Shown here piece by piece: positions 33,801 through 43,795 of a stretch of DNA of 64,000 nucleotides. This DNA comes from Mytilisepta virgata (Eukaryota > Mollusca > Bivalvia > Mytilida > Mytilidae): contig CM051514.1 of assembly GCA_028015205.1 (NCBI GenBank), positions 23,266,150-23,330,149 on the forward strand, given 5' to 3'. Every line of letters begins with the position of its first letter. Position 1 is the stretch's first letter. Under the pieces are notes generated by a model, which was not told the DNA's origin, searched no databases, and saw only the letters and a list, made by a program, of their open reading frames with translations. The translations under genes and the position numbers were made by a program.

Positions 33801-35798
33801 ACTCAAGAGAACGTCATTTAGAGAAATGTTATAATACTTCGCTGAGGAGTCAAAGACGGCTCTTAGTTTGCCAGGTTTCTTTGGGTGATATACCCCAAAG
33901 ATGGGTAGATACCACTGTTCTTGCTCGCTATCAATATCGAGTGCGACCTCTGCATGACCTTTGTCGAGTATAGTTTTCATGAATGTAAAGAAATGTTCCC
34001 ATTTTTCTGGGTCTTTACGAAGATTAGCATCTAGACATCTAGCTCTCTTTAACGGTTGAGTCATATTGTTCGGCAGACGCTGTCTTTCCCGGCGGAAAGG
34101 AAGAGGTGCTGACCAATTGTTGTCGTCGTCTTTCTTAAACTTTTCGTCCATGATATCAAGAAATTGTCTATCGTCTCTTGATAAACCTGGTTTGTCATCT
34201 TCGACGGTACGAACAAATACATTATCACCAAGTTTGTGTTTGCTTTTAGTCGCTCCAAATACTGTTGTTTCCTCGATTTTCAGATTGTTTGTGCACGGAG
34301 GAAAGATAGAGAGTCGTTCAATAGCGCTCATATAAGTTTTCTTGACACGCGCTTCATCAGGATAATGCAGCTTTCCAAGACAAGTTTCTCCTATGATCGT
34401 CCATCCTAGTGGGAGTTTTTGAGCATATGGAGAATTCGGAGGTCCAATTATTTGATCCTGCACGTAATGAGCCTCAATCAGATCACGTCCGATTAGAAGA
34501 AGAATCTTGGACTCTGCTTTCAACGGAGGAATGAAATCGACAATGTCTCGAAGATGAGGATGATACATAGCGACCTCGGGGATAGGAATTTCATAGATAT
34601 TATCTGGTAACTGATCACATTCTAAAGTACTAGGCAACTCTAGCTGAATATTCTGATCAAGAGGTTCTACAACAAGTCCACAGAGTTTCCTTCCAGAGTT
34701 TTGTGACTTGCCATTACATGTAGAAATTATGTAATCGGACATACTTGTCGATCCAAAATAGTCAAAGAGTTCTGATTTCCCCAGTGTCCTATTCGATTGG
34801 TCATCAAGAACTGCATAAACGTTCAGTCTTCTGTCGGGTTCATCTCGCATGAATACATTCACTAAAACGATTTTGGCGCACGACTTGCCACCAAATCTAT
34901 CGAAACATATCTGTGTACACTTCGATTTCACCGAGCTTCCTGATCTATTGTCCTGCTTCGTGTCCTTTGATGGCTCCCCGCCATACCTTGTCGAGTCGAC
35001 ATTCCCTTGCTCATAATTATGAGTTACGTGAAGAGCTGTTGCATGATCATTTTTTCCACAAATTATACATTTAATAGTTTCTTGACAATCACGTTGCACA
35101 TGTGTTTTTGTGTTACAACACCTAAAGCACATCTTGTTTTGTCGAAGAATTCGTTTTCTATCTTGAATCGATTTCGATTGAAATGCTCTACAGTCGTTTA
35201 AAGAATGACGAGTGCCATGAATCGGGCATTTTTCATCTTGGTCTCCACTAGATACATTAGTATTTTTTGTCCCTACATGTTCTATCGACCCTTTGGTTCT
35301 GTTATCAGGAGTAAACGGTTTGGTATTCGAAGGCCCATTTCTTGATGTGGTTTCATACAAAAAACTTGGATTGTTCTTGATTTTACTTTGCTTATGAACA
35401 AAATCTGCAAATACCCTAAACGGTGGGTAGATCGTCCCATGTTTATCATTATAATCGACGGCAGTGCGAGTCCATCGTTCTTGTAAGTGCATAGGGAGTT
35501 TAGCAACGATAAGTTTCACTCCTACAGAACAATCGAAGTATGAGAATAATGCACCATAACATTCATTTTCCTTCACTGATGCAATCTCAGCAAGAATGTC
35601 AGATAAAACGTAGAGTTTAGAGTAGTCGTTCGTGATCCGTGGAAAGTTATCGAGTTTCTTTCGAAGTGCTTTATCAATGTGCTCGGGGCTGCCGTAGCGC
35701 TCATCGAGTCTCTTCCATATTAACTTCAACGCCTTCTGCGGGTTATACGTGTTAGCAGCCTTAATGCTCTGGACATGAGATCGTGATTCGGAGCCTGT
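30852..35798 (-). pseudogene. pol: BEL/Pao pol polyprotein, interrupted
   Basis: Starts in frame with gag after the TGA at 35799. Order on the minus strand: end of a DUF1759-like region (RLDERYGSPEHID, ~35700), Cys/His knuckles (CFRCC, CIICG, ~35060-35130), aspartic protease (AVLDDQSN, ~34800), reverse transcriptase with YVDD at 33480-33491, RNase H (YSDASEQ ~32940; HTDSR before 32700). The long frame closes at 32679 after a (TA)7 tract. The next frame covers 32195-32641 (HTQRNPADIGTRS). An A7 run near 32291-32297 shifts to the 31594-32304 frame, with an HHCC zinc finger (CVTCRK) and the first integrase Asp (GIDTFGPW). Another break near 31670 leads to the 31047-31673 frame (SDRGTNF, HMGGSWERMIR). 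A TAG at 31047-31049 precedes the C-terminus, whose frame ends at TAA 30852-30854. All catalytic motifs remain legible. Confidence 0.9.
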
Positions 35799-37091
35799 TC
35801 ACTTTACTAAAAGGGCGATCTCTTCAGCTGCATCAACTTTTATTTCCTTCACAATTTTTTGAAAACTTGACTTCCATGACGGATAGAATTCCGGACGATC
35901 GTCGAAAGTGTTGAATCGAGAATGTAAAAAGTCGCGTTTCAACAAGAAGGAAGTGAAGTCAGACGCCATATTATGGTCTTTCCTGGTGCTAGAATTATTG
36001 TTATCATCGGGTGTAACATTATTATCCACAGTTCTCGGTTTGAACAGAGCCGAGTTTGGATCTAAAGCTGAGGACGAGAGCACAAAAGTAGCAGGATGCG
36101 GATCAAGTCGAGTATTTGGTAGGCCAGTTCTAGACGGAGATTTGTCCGGTCTTGACAACGGATTATCCAAGAAGGGTGGAGTTGAATCCTTGTCTGGGTC
36201 GGTAGAGTGCACAGTTTTGTCCGATACAATATGATCTGAATGTTGCAATTGATCAACAAAGGCAGCTGTTTTAGACTTAGAATCTAATGGTGGTTGATCA
36301 AGAATAACCTGTGACATGTTGTCCTGAAATTCTGCTTGTAAAGCTTCTGCTTCTGCTTCAATAGCAGCGGCTTCTTTTCGCTGTGTTAGTAGGTCCAAGT
36401 CTGCCATTAATTTAGTTTGATGACGCACTATCTTGGTTGCATCAACGGCCTGCTGCATATCAATTAGGGCCTTTTCCTTAAGCAATGCGGTTTCTTTTTC
36501 AGCAAAGTGTGCTCTTATTTTCGCCGCTTCTGCCTTAGCTTTCGTCCTAGCAATAACTGACGATCCGGACGACGATCTTCCGCTTGACCTACTTCCTCGT
36601 GACCTTCTACTTCGAGTTGAACTATCGTATTCTGCTTCTCGCAAGGCATTAATATAGTCATTCATCCTTTTTGATTCTCTTTCCACAATGTCGGAAAAGT
36701 CTTGTATTTCATCTTGCAGAGTTTTTATCTCGTTCATACATTCAGCTGTATTAGTTCGACTAAGAAAGTTTAAGTAACTTTTACAAATTCTATCAAATTG
36801 TGTAGTCCTCTCGATTACACTTTTCTTGAGATCTTCGAGCGAGTTTAAGTCATTTGAATATGTTTCAGTGTTTCTCACTAGTAGTTGAAAATCACTTTTG
36901 GCAACACTGATTTTCAACATATATACATTTTTCTTGTCTTCAAAGAGCTTATTTCCTTTAGCTGTTAAAGTTCTAACACGTTTTTCCTTTTCTACACTGT
37001 CCTGTGTTCCTTCTATCGTCTCAACAGTAATGCCTTCAATTTCTTGTAAATTGTTCAAATTATCCAATGGTTCATCATCAGACTGAGCCAT
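35799..37091 (-). CDS. gag: BEL/Pao gag
   Basis: I start at the ATG at 37089-37091 (MAQSDDEP), since the longer frame upstream opens with TTG. This gives 430 codons. Features: an acidic N-terminus, an Arg/Ser tract (SSTRSRRSRGSRSSGRSSSG), then a long Ala/Glu/Lys helical stretch consistent with a coiled coil, a Ser/Pro/Asp-rich linker, and a C-terminal segment (FNTFDDRPEFYPSWKSSFQ) that begins the capsid-like DUF1759 region of BEL/Pao elements. The TGA at 35799-35801 falls inside that domain. The frame continues past it unchanged into pol, so the stop splits what is normally one polyprotein. It is either a nonsense mutation or a recoding site. The leader between LTR and ATG is only ~43 nt. Confidence 0.85.
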   Translation of the reverse strand: MAQSDDEPLDNLNNLQEIEGITVETIEGTQDSVEKEKRVRTLTAKGNKLFEDKKNVYMLKISVAKSDFQLLVRNTETYSNDLNSLEDLKKSVIERTTQFDRICKSYLNFLSRTNTAECMNEIKTLQDEIQDFSDIVERESKRMNDYINALREAEYDSSTRSRRSRGSRSSGRSSSGSSVIARTKAKAEAAKIRAHFAEKETALLKEKALIDMQQAVDATKIVRHQTKLMADLDLLTQRKEAAAIEAEAEALQAEFQDNMSQVILDQPPLDSKSKTAAFVDQLQHSDHIVSDKTVHSTDPDKDSTPPFLDNPLSRPDKSPSRTGLPNTRLDPHPATFVLSSSALDPNSALFKPRTVDNNVTPDDNNNSSTRKDHNMASDFTSFLLKRDFLHSRFNTFDDRPEFYPSWKSSFQKIVKEIKVDAAEEIALLVK

Positions 37092-37134
37092 GTTGATCAA
37101 CAAGTCCAAATATATTGCCAAGTAATCTTCTTAC

Positions 37135-37946
37135 TGTAATGCCTCCCAATTAATTCTTCCAAATAAAAGGACTACATTAAAGTTAACCACATTTATTACA
37201 ATATATATGCTGATGAACGATTACAAGATGGTGTGTGTGATGATTGATGCGGTAAGAAGCTGAAAATACAAAATAAACAACAATGTAACACCTAACTACT
37301 AAATATAGTGCATAAAATGCAAAAACATTGGAAATTGCAAAAAGTACGTTATGACACAAAAAGTTCACCATACATAAAAAGGCAAAATTCACTATCGGCG
37401 ATTGATTTGACTAAAATATCATTCCAATATATGTACACTTGAAAAATACACCTCACTGTGTTCATAGAACAAAAATCAGCAAAAATTTAAAATTACATAA
37501 ATGGCACCAATGGCGTTCCATACTTTGAATATTCGAAAATAGGGGGGTGTTAGGATAACACATCTCATAATTTCAAATCGTTTAAAATAGATTATACATG
37601 TGTTTTATGATGTATTATTGTCATTTGAAACGTTCACTGGCCGTAATTTAATGTAAACAACGAAGAATAAACAAATTAAGGTCAAGGTAAGTATGATGTA
37701 AAAAAGACTTTAACCAGGACCTCAACATTACTGTCACTTATGCAATACTCATAACAAAATATGCAGGTAATTATAATAATGTTTGTAACTTACATTGTGC
37801 CGGGATATGGCGAATATTTGGTTTGTTATTATCAAGTTTATGATGACACGTCATAAAAAAGAGAAATACAAAGATAGGGGAAAGTAACGCACATGTATCA
37901 AAAAACAAAAAAATCAAAGTACATTAGTTCTGATGAAGTCAGTACA
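37135..37946 (-). repeat. BEL/Pao 5' LTR
   Basis: 812 bp, same ends as the 3' LTR. It lacks the 31-bp block and differs at nine positions. Promoter elements were not resolved by eye. Being the 5' LTR in the minus-strand reading, it would drive transcription leftward through gag and pol. Confidence 0.92.
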
Positions 37947-38235
37947 GTTAACCTAAAGGATTGATAGTTCAACTGAATTCAGTTCATCTTATAGTGCTTA
38001 GAAAAACAAAAGAAGACGAAGACTCATGGTGTAAAAATGACACTATGTTTATTTAAACAATCATAACAAAGTCGCTGACTTAACCTTAAGAAATTCATTA
38101 TGTATGAAAGGTAATTGTATTTCTTACAAGTAAATGAAGTATTTTTTCCGGCAACAATTCACAGAAGCAAAAGAAATACAAAAAAAATACGAAAACAAAA
38201 TCTTACTTTTAAAAATATTAAAATTGTATCCTTAA
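37947..38235. other. short AT-rich spacer
   Basis: Lies between the BEL/Pao target duplication and the head of family A copy 2. Nothing was recognised. Confidence 0.4.
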
Positions 38236-40600
38236 TATTAAACTAGAGGCTCTAAAGAGCCTGTATCGCTCACCTGCATTGAACTTTTCATCTTGACCAG
38301 GACTAAAGATTTGGCTGGTTTTACTATAGGGTTCTATGTTAAACTTAGTTCGGCTGTGACAGTCTAGGTCAATGGACACATTTCTAAAAGAGAACCATAT
38401 AAGGACCAATGCTACCAAGTCTAGTTCTAATTGGCTTACTGGTTTCAGACCAGAAGATTTTTGAGTGAATTTCCATTGTGTCCTATGTTAAACTAAGTTC
38501 GGCCGTGTCGGCCATCTTGGTTCACATTCCACGAAATCAGACAATTCTGAACAAGGACCTCCTACGGACCATTGCTGCAAAGTCTGGTTCCATTTGGTCA
38601 AGTGGTTTCAGGCAAGAAGATTTTTCAATGAATTTTCCCATAGGGCCCTATGTTTAACTAAGTCCGACTGTGGCTGCCATCTTGGTTAACAGTCTGGGTC
38701 ATCGGACATCATTCTGAAAGAGAACCTTCTAACAACCATTACTGCCAACTGCCAAGTTTGGTTGCAACTGGCCTTGTAGTTCCATAGAAGAAGATTTTTG
38801 AAATTCATCCCCCTTTTTCTATTTTTAGTAACAGCAGCCCTGTCAGTTGGAAGTCGGGGATGTCGGACATAAGTTTGGAAAGGGGCCATCCAAGGACCAT
38901 TCCACCAAAATTTGGTTCAAATTGGCTCAGTGGTTTCAGGGAGTTGACGATAAAGTAAAATTCCCATAGGCTCAATGTTTAACTAAGTCCAGCCATCGGG
39001 GAAACCAAACACAACTTTTAAAAGGAGCAAGCCAAGGACCATTCCACCAAAGTTTGGTTCAAATTGGCCTAATGGTCTCGGAGAAGATAACGAAAATGTT
39101 AAAATTCCCATAGGGTCTATGGTAAACCTATGTCCAACCATGGCAGCCATATTGGATGGCGCCCCTGAAAACCAAACACGTATTTTAAAGGGGACCATCC
39201 AAGGACCATTCCACTTAAGTTTGGTTTAAATTGATTCAGTGGTTTCAGAGGAGTTGACGAAAAAGTAAAATTCCCAAAGGCTCAATGTGAAACTAAGTCT
39301 AGCCATGGCGGCCATGTTGGATGGCGTTCGGAGAAACCGAACACAGATTTTAAAGGGGCTACCCAAGGACCATTCTACCAAAGTTTGGTTCAAATTGGCC
39401 CAATGGTCTCAGAGAAGGTAACGAAAATGTTAAAATTCCCGTGGGGTCCAAGGTTAAACTATGTCCGACCATGGCAGCCATATTGGATGGCGCCCGGGAA
39501 AACCGGACACAAATTTTAAAGGGGACCATCCAAGGACCATTCCACTTAAGTTTGGTTTAAATTGGTTCAGTGGTTTCAGAGGAGTTGACGAAAAAGTAAA
39601 ATTCCCATAGGCTCAATATTAAACTAAGTCCAGCCATGGCGGCCATGTTGGATGGCGTTTGGGGTAACTGAACATAGATTTTAAAAGGGGCCACCCAAGG
39701 ACCATTCCAAAAAAGTTTAGTTCAAATTGGCTTAACGGTCTCAGAGAAGATAGGGAAAATGGGTCAAAAACACAAATGGCCGGGTTGCTGGGTGTTTACT
39801 GTAGTGGTGACAAAGGTGATTACAAGATCATATTGCACATTGGCAGTCATGAATATTTATATAGACAAAATCAGACATATTGTATGTTGGTGTACGAGCA
39901 CAGAGGCAGCCATCAATTTAATTAGAAATAGGTGAAGTTTGGAAAAATGGGAAATAATTCCTGAAATAATTCCATAAAGTGAGGTGCACTTTTTCAATAT
40001 ATATCGAAACACTCTATAAAGTTTCAAGGATGTGGGTGAAAAAATGTAGGAGGAGTTGATTTCACAAAATAGGTACCCTCTATTGAAGATGTCAATAAAA
40101 AACGACTAAGTTCCAAATTTTGGGAAAATGGGAAATAATTCCTGAAATAATTCCATAAAGTGAGGTGCACTTTTTCAATATATATAGAAACATTCTATGA
40201 AGTTTGAAGGATGTGGGTGAAAAACTGTAGGAGGAGTTGATTTCACAAAATAGGTACCCATTTTCCCCGCCCGCCCGCCCGCCCGCCCGCCGCCTCCGCC
40301 CGCCGCCCGCCCGACATTCACCATACTATAACCCGGATTTGCACTCTGTGCAACCCGGCCAAAAATGTTAAAATTCCCATAGGGTCCAAGGTAAAATATG
40401 TCCGACCATGGCAGCCATATTGGATGGCGCACGGGAAAACAGAACACGGGACCATCCAAGGACCATTCCACTTAAGTTTGGTTTAAATTGGTTCAGTGGT
40501 TTCAAAAAGTGATAAAAATGTGAAAAGTTTACGACGACGACGACGGACGCAAAGTGATGAGAATAGCTCACCTGGCCTTTTAGGCCAGGTGAGCTAACAA
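38236..40600 (+). mobile_element. family A satellite-cored element, copy 2
   Basis: The head at ~38245 (AGAGGCTCTAAAGAGCCT, itself a hairpin, then TATCGCTCACCTG) is followed by about ten monomers of ~160-167 bp. The AAGGACCATT-type word lies near 38399, 38564, 38731, 38891, 39035, 39200, 39365, 39531, 39697 and 40457. Then come a GACGACGACGGACGC tract (40530-40548), the terminal hairpin AGCTCACCTGGCC/GGCCAGGTGAGCT (40565-40595) and CTAA. The head word GCTCACCTG and the tail word CAGGTGAGC are complementary subterminal repeats. Monomers 4-9 are closely alike while 1-3 are diverged. The last monomer is interrupted by an unrelated element (39761-40360). Non-coding. Confidence 0.75.
39761..40360 (+). 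mobile_element. family C element nested in family A copy 2
   Basis: The family A monomer is broken after ...GAAAAT (39755-39760) and resumes with AAAAATGTTAAAATTCCCAT at 40361. The ~600-bp insert has GGCCGGGTTGC near its left end (39778-39788) and GCAACCCGGCC at its right end (40350-40360), an exact inverted pair. It contains two copies of a ~175-bp unit (GGGAAATAATTCCTGAAATAATTCCATAAAGTGAGG; ~39948 and ~40129). Next comes a (CCCG)n tract (40266-40310), then the terminal CCCGGATTTGCACTCTGTGCAACCCGG. AAAAT at both edges may be the target duplication. No protein is encoded; the GC-rich frame here is low complexity. Confidence 0.7.
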
Positions 40601-43070
40601 TGAAATTAAATATTGAAGGGCGAGCGGAAACAGTCCAGATACCAAAAGAATGATTTTCATCACTATGGTTAAATACATTCATAATATTTTTCCTTTCAAA
40701 ATGTACAACTATTTTATTCCAATATACATATACCTACTGTCCTGCAAATTTCCCAGTGTACGTTTTTGATATATTTTTTTAAAGCTTCCTACCCCCTACC
40801 CATCTATCTCAAAGTTATGGGGAAACTTAAGTGTTTTGTTAGTTTAAGACCCTTAATTTTAAAATTTTATAAGGAAATACTTAAGTTAAGATATTTTATG
40901 AATACCAATTAAGTAAAATGGGCGGAGTTTCCTTAACTTAATTTTTTCCTTAGTAAAATCTTAACTTAAGTAGCTTTATGAATACGGGTCCAGGAAATTA
41001 TCTAAAAAATTGAAAAGGTGGTACATTTTAGCGTCAATCCTAATATGTTTTGACAACATTTTCGGGCAGTTGAATAAACTGAAAGCAATCTTTTTTTTTA
41101 TATTTTGTATGACATTTCGACGGATGAATACAATACTTTTTGTCTTCCCTATATCTTTATGTAACTCCGCTTCGCTCTCAGAAACATTAATTAAACTATT
41201 TACACTTTAATTGATCAAAAGTATGTAACATTTTCTTTAACCTAAAATGTCGCATTTAATTTAGTTTTCAAAACTTAAGGGACTTCATTTAGAATTAAAT
41301 AATAATTGAAACGTGCAATGCAACTGGAAATAATATATAATTTAGTAATGAATAGAACACGGAATGAAATTGTTTTTGTGACATCTACGCACAGAAACAC
41401 TGAATAAATTTTAAGAAGTAATTTAAATTCGAAAAATAAATATATCTGATTGATAATGGATGTTTGCACTTTACATTTCTCTGCGTATCGCTGAATGCAA
41501 GTATCGATCAATTTTTCACCTATTTCTAATTTTCCCATCAATTTAATTTCGTATGGGCAACGTATGTGGGTTGAACATGGGAAACCTTTCTCCCTTCACT
41601 CATCAATAAAAAAAAATAATCACTTGAACCTGTACCCTAGCCCTAACCCTAATATGAGAACCGGGTAGGAGACCGGGGTAGATCTGAAAATTCCTGTTCC
41701 GTAAACGGAAGTTTCCGTTACCGTTCCTACATTACTTTAAAATATCTTTAGCGTCAAAATTTAGGTCGCTTCATGTGAAGGTGTGGTGGATTGCAGTTAG
41801 GATACACAACTACACATCAAAATTAGTGTAAATGTTAGGAATACAAAACGCTAAAAAGAGATGTAAGTTTTTCAACATTTCAATATGCCAACTGCTCTGT
41901 CCAGTATTTTTTTCTTTTTGTTTAAGGATTTTTTCGCTCAATGGCACACCACGCTTTCTATGTAACTTACATAAAAGTAAAGTTATTTTATTGTCAGGAT
42001 GTTTAAATTCCGAATTGTATTTTTATTCCGAATCACAAAATATTTTCACTACAGTAGAGCGTGTCTTTTGACTACAGTATATGCTGTAGATAACTATGGT
42101 TAGTATGGACTGACGTCATGGACGTACGTACAACTTTGTTTGAAAGTTAAGCCCTTTGTACACTCGCACTAGTTTTAATACAAAAAAATCCCATTACACT
42201 GAATAGTTTTGTAATAAATGAGCCCCTATGCTGTATTAATCAATCGCATGCATTTATTAGTATTTTTTAAAATATCGTGATTGTTGAGAGTAATGAATAG
42301 CAACTTTATAAGGACATTACATTTGCCGTGTTGAGCTGAAACTGTAGATGCTCTCTAACCAGTTAGAAAATTTAAGAACATCTTTAAATTGGGTAAATTT
42401 AATATTCATAAGGAAACGTTTTGTGAGTTTAGGGAGCCAATTTAGGGGTTGAGTAGTTTTATTTTCAAATTCAAATTCAAATTCAAAATATTTTCCATAT
42501 AAGTCAATTACATGTATATAGAATGAAAAATAAGTGAAACATAGAACAAGTTTAATACTGAAAAAAAAAACAATTAAGTTCAAATTTCTTCTGTCCACAG
42601 TTCTAATGACTTTTTTTATAAAAAGAACCTGTATTTTTCACGCGCCTTGGTGTTGATAGAGTAAAAAAATAAATTTATTGAAAAAAAAATCCTTTTACTT
42701 TTAAAGGAAAATAATCCTTGAGTAACAAAACGAAATTTAATCATCAAAGTGACAGTAAATGTTTACATATACAAGAAGATTGGGGATCCATCGTCGAAAT
42801 AAGATACAGACAAAAGGGATCAAATTCCTTTCATACCATCTTGTGTTTACATAGAAAATAACATTAAAATATAACGTCTTGTGTCTGAATGCATTAGGTA
42901 GAAGTACAGAAACGGATATATTTTATATAATTTGATTCTGTCTTTAAAGAAATTAAACAATGTTAAATATGTAAAAAAAAAAAATGGTCTGACGCTTTTC
43001 AAAAGAAAAAAGAGGCAATACTTTTGCGTTAACGTTAATGAAGGTTAATGGGTGTGCATTGAATTCATGG
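40601..43070. other. AT-rich stretch without a supportable gene
   Basis: Short frames at 41010, 41275, 41832 and 42317 are AT-rich and motif-free. CCCTAACCCTAA at 41639-41651 is too short to mean anything. A CAAATT run lies at 42465-42487. Confidence 0.35.
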
Positions 43071-43073
43071 TTT

Positions 43074-43212
<139 letters not shown>

Positions 43213-43795
43213 TCGTCATTGATTATCTAAATAAGGGATTTTTTTTGCTAGAAATAACTGAGTAATAACACTAGTACAGTCGAACTCTCTTCGAATGCCG
43301 TTGCTGATTTGATCTGGATTCCAAGTAAATTCAACACTGTTTATTTGAACTTCTTGGGTAGAATACATCAGTTGTGCCGAACTATTTTTACCCTTTGAAA
43401 GTCGAACCTGATATCGCTGTTTGATCAGATGTATATTTCCTTTCATATAATGCACCTTTTACTTAACTTTAAGTTATTTATTTTAATTGTCAATACATTG
43501 TATTTGTCATATTTTTTTTATAATATTTAAAAAGGACATTTGTATAAACAACCAAAATGCACCACATTATGTGTGTGAATTAATCATATATCAAACTGGA
43601 TGTCAAAATTGACAATGGAGGATTCGAAGCACTGGATAAGTCGAAGATGTATTTAAGTCCCGGCACCTCGACACAGCTTAGGAAAAACTGTATTAGTTTT
43701 CTAACATGGATTCTCCCTCAGATTTAAAATGCCAGCGGATTGCTCTAAAGAATTAGTCATAGTATCTTTACTCTTTCATGCCTTTTTCAGATAAA

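Larger units (their letters stand above)
29993..37946 (-). mobile_element. BEL/Pao LTR retrotransposon, nearly complete, coding region broken
   Basis: A 7.95-kb element read on the minus strand. It has two LTRs with TG...CA ends, a near-perfect 5-bp target duplication (GTTGA before 29993, GTTAA after 37946) and a purine-rich tract next to the 3' LTR. The order gag - protease - reverse transcriptase - RNase H - integrase is that of BEL/Pao. The LTRs differ by nine substitutions plus one 31-bp indel over ~812 aligned bases, so insertion is fairly recent. Coding damage: an in-frame TGA between gag and pol, a (TA)n frame break in RNase H, an A-run frame break after it, another in integrase, and a TAG near the integrase C-terminus. 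No envelope gene is seen. PBS not assigned. Confidence 0.93.

Noticed and set aside
40175..40682. Overlapping minus frames with Gly/Ala/Arg repeats
   Set aside because: They translate the (CCCG)n tract and family A/C repeats.
41635..41652. CCCTAGCCCTAACCCTAA, telomere-like
   Set aside because: Only about two and a half units; too short to be a telomeric or interstitial telomeric array.
43778..43795. Upstream ATG for the PEBP gene
   Set aside because: It lies in a pyrimidine-rich tract ending in CTTTTTCAG; the ATG at 43796 directly after this acceptor also gives the better signal peptide.
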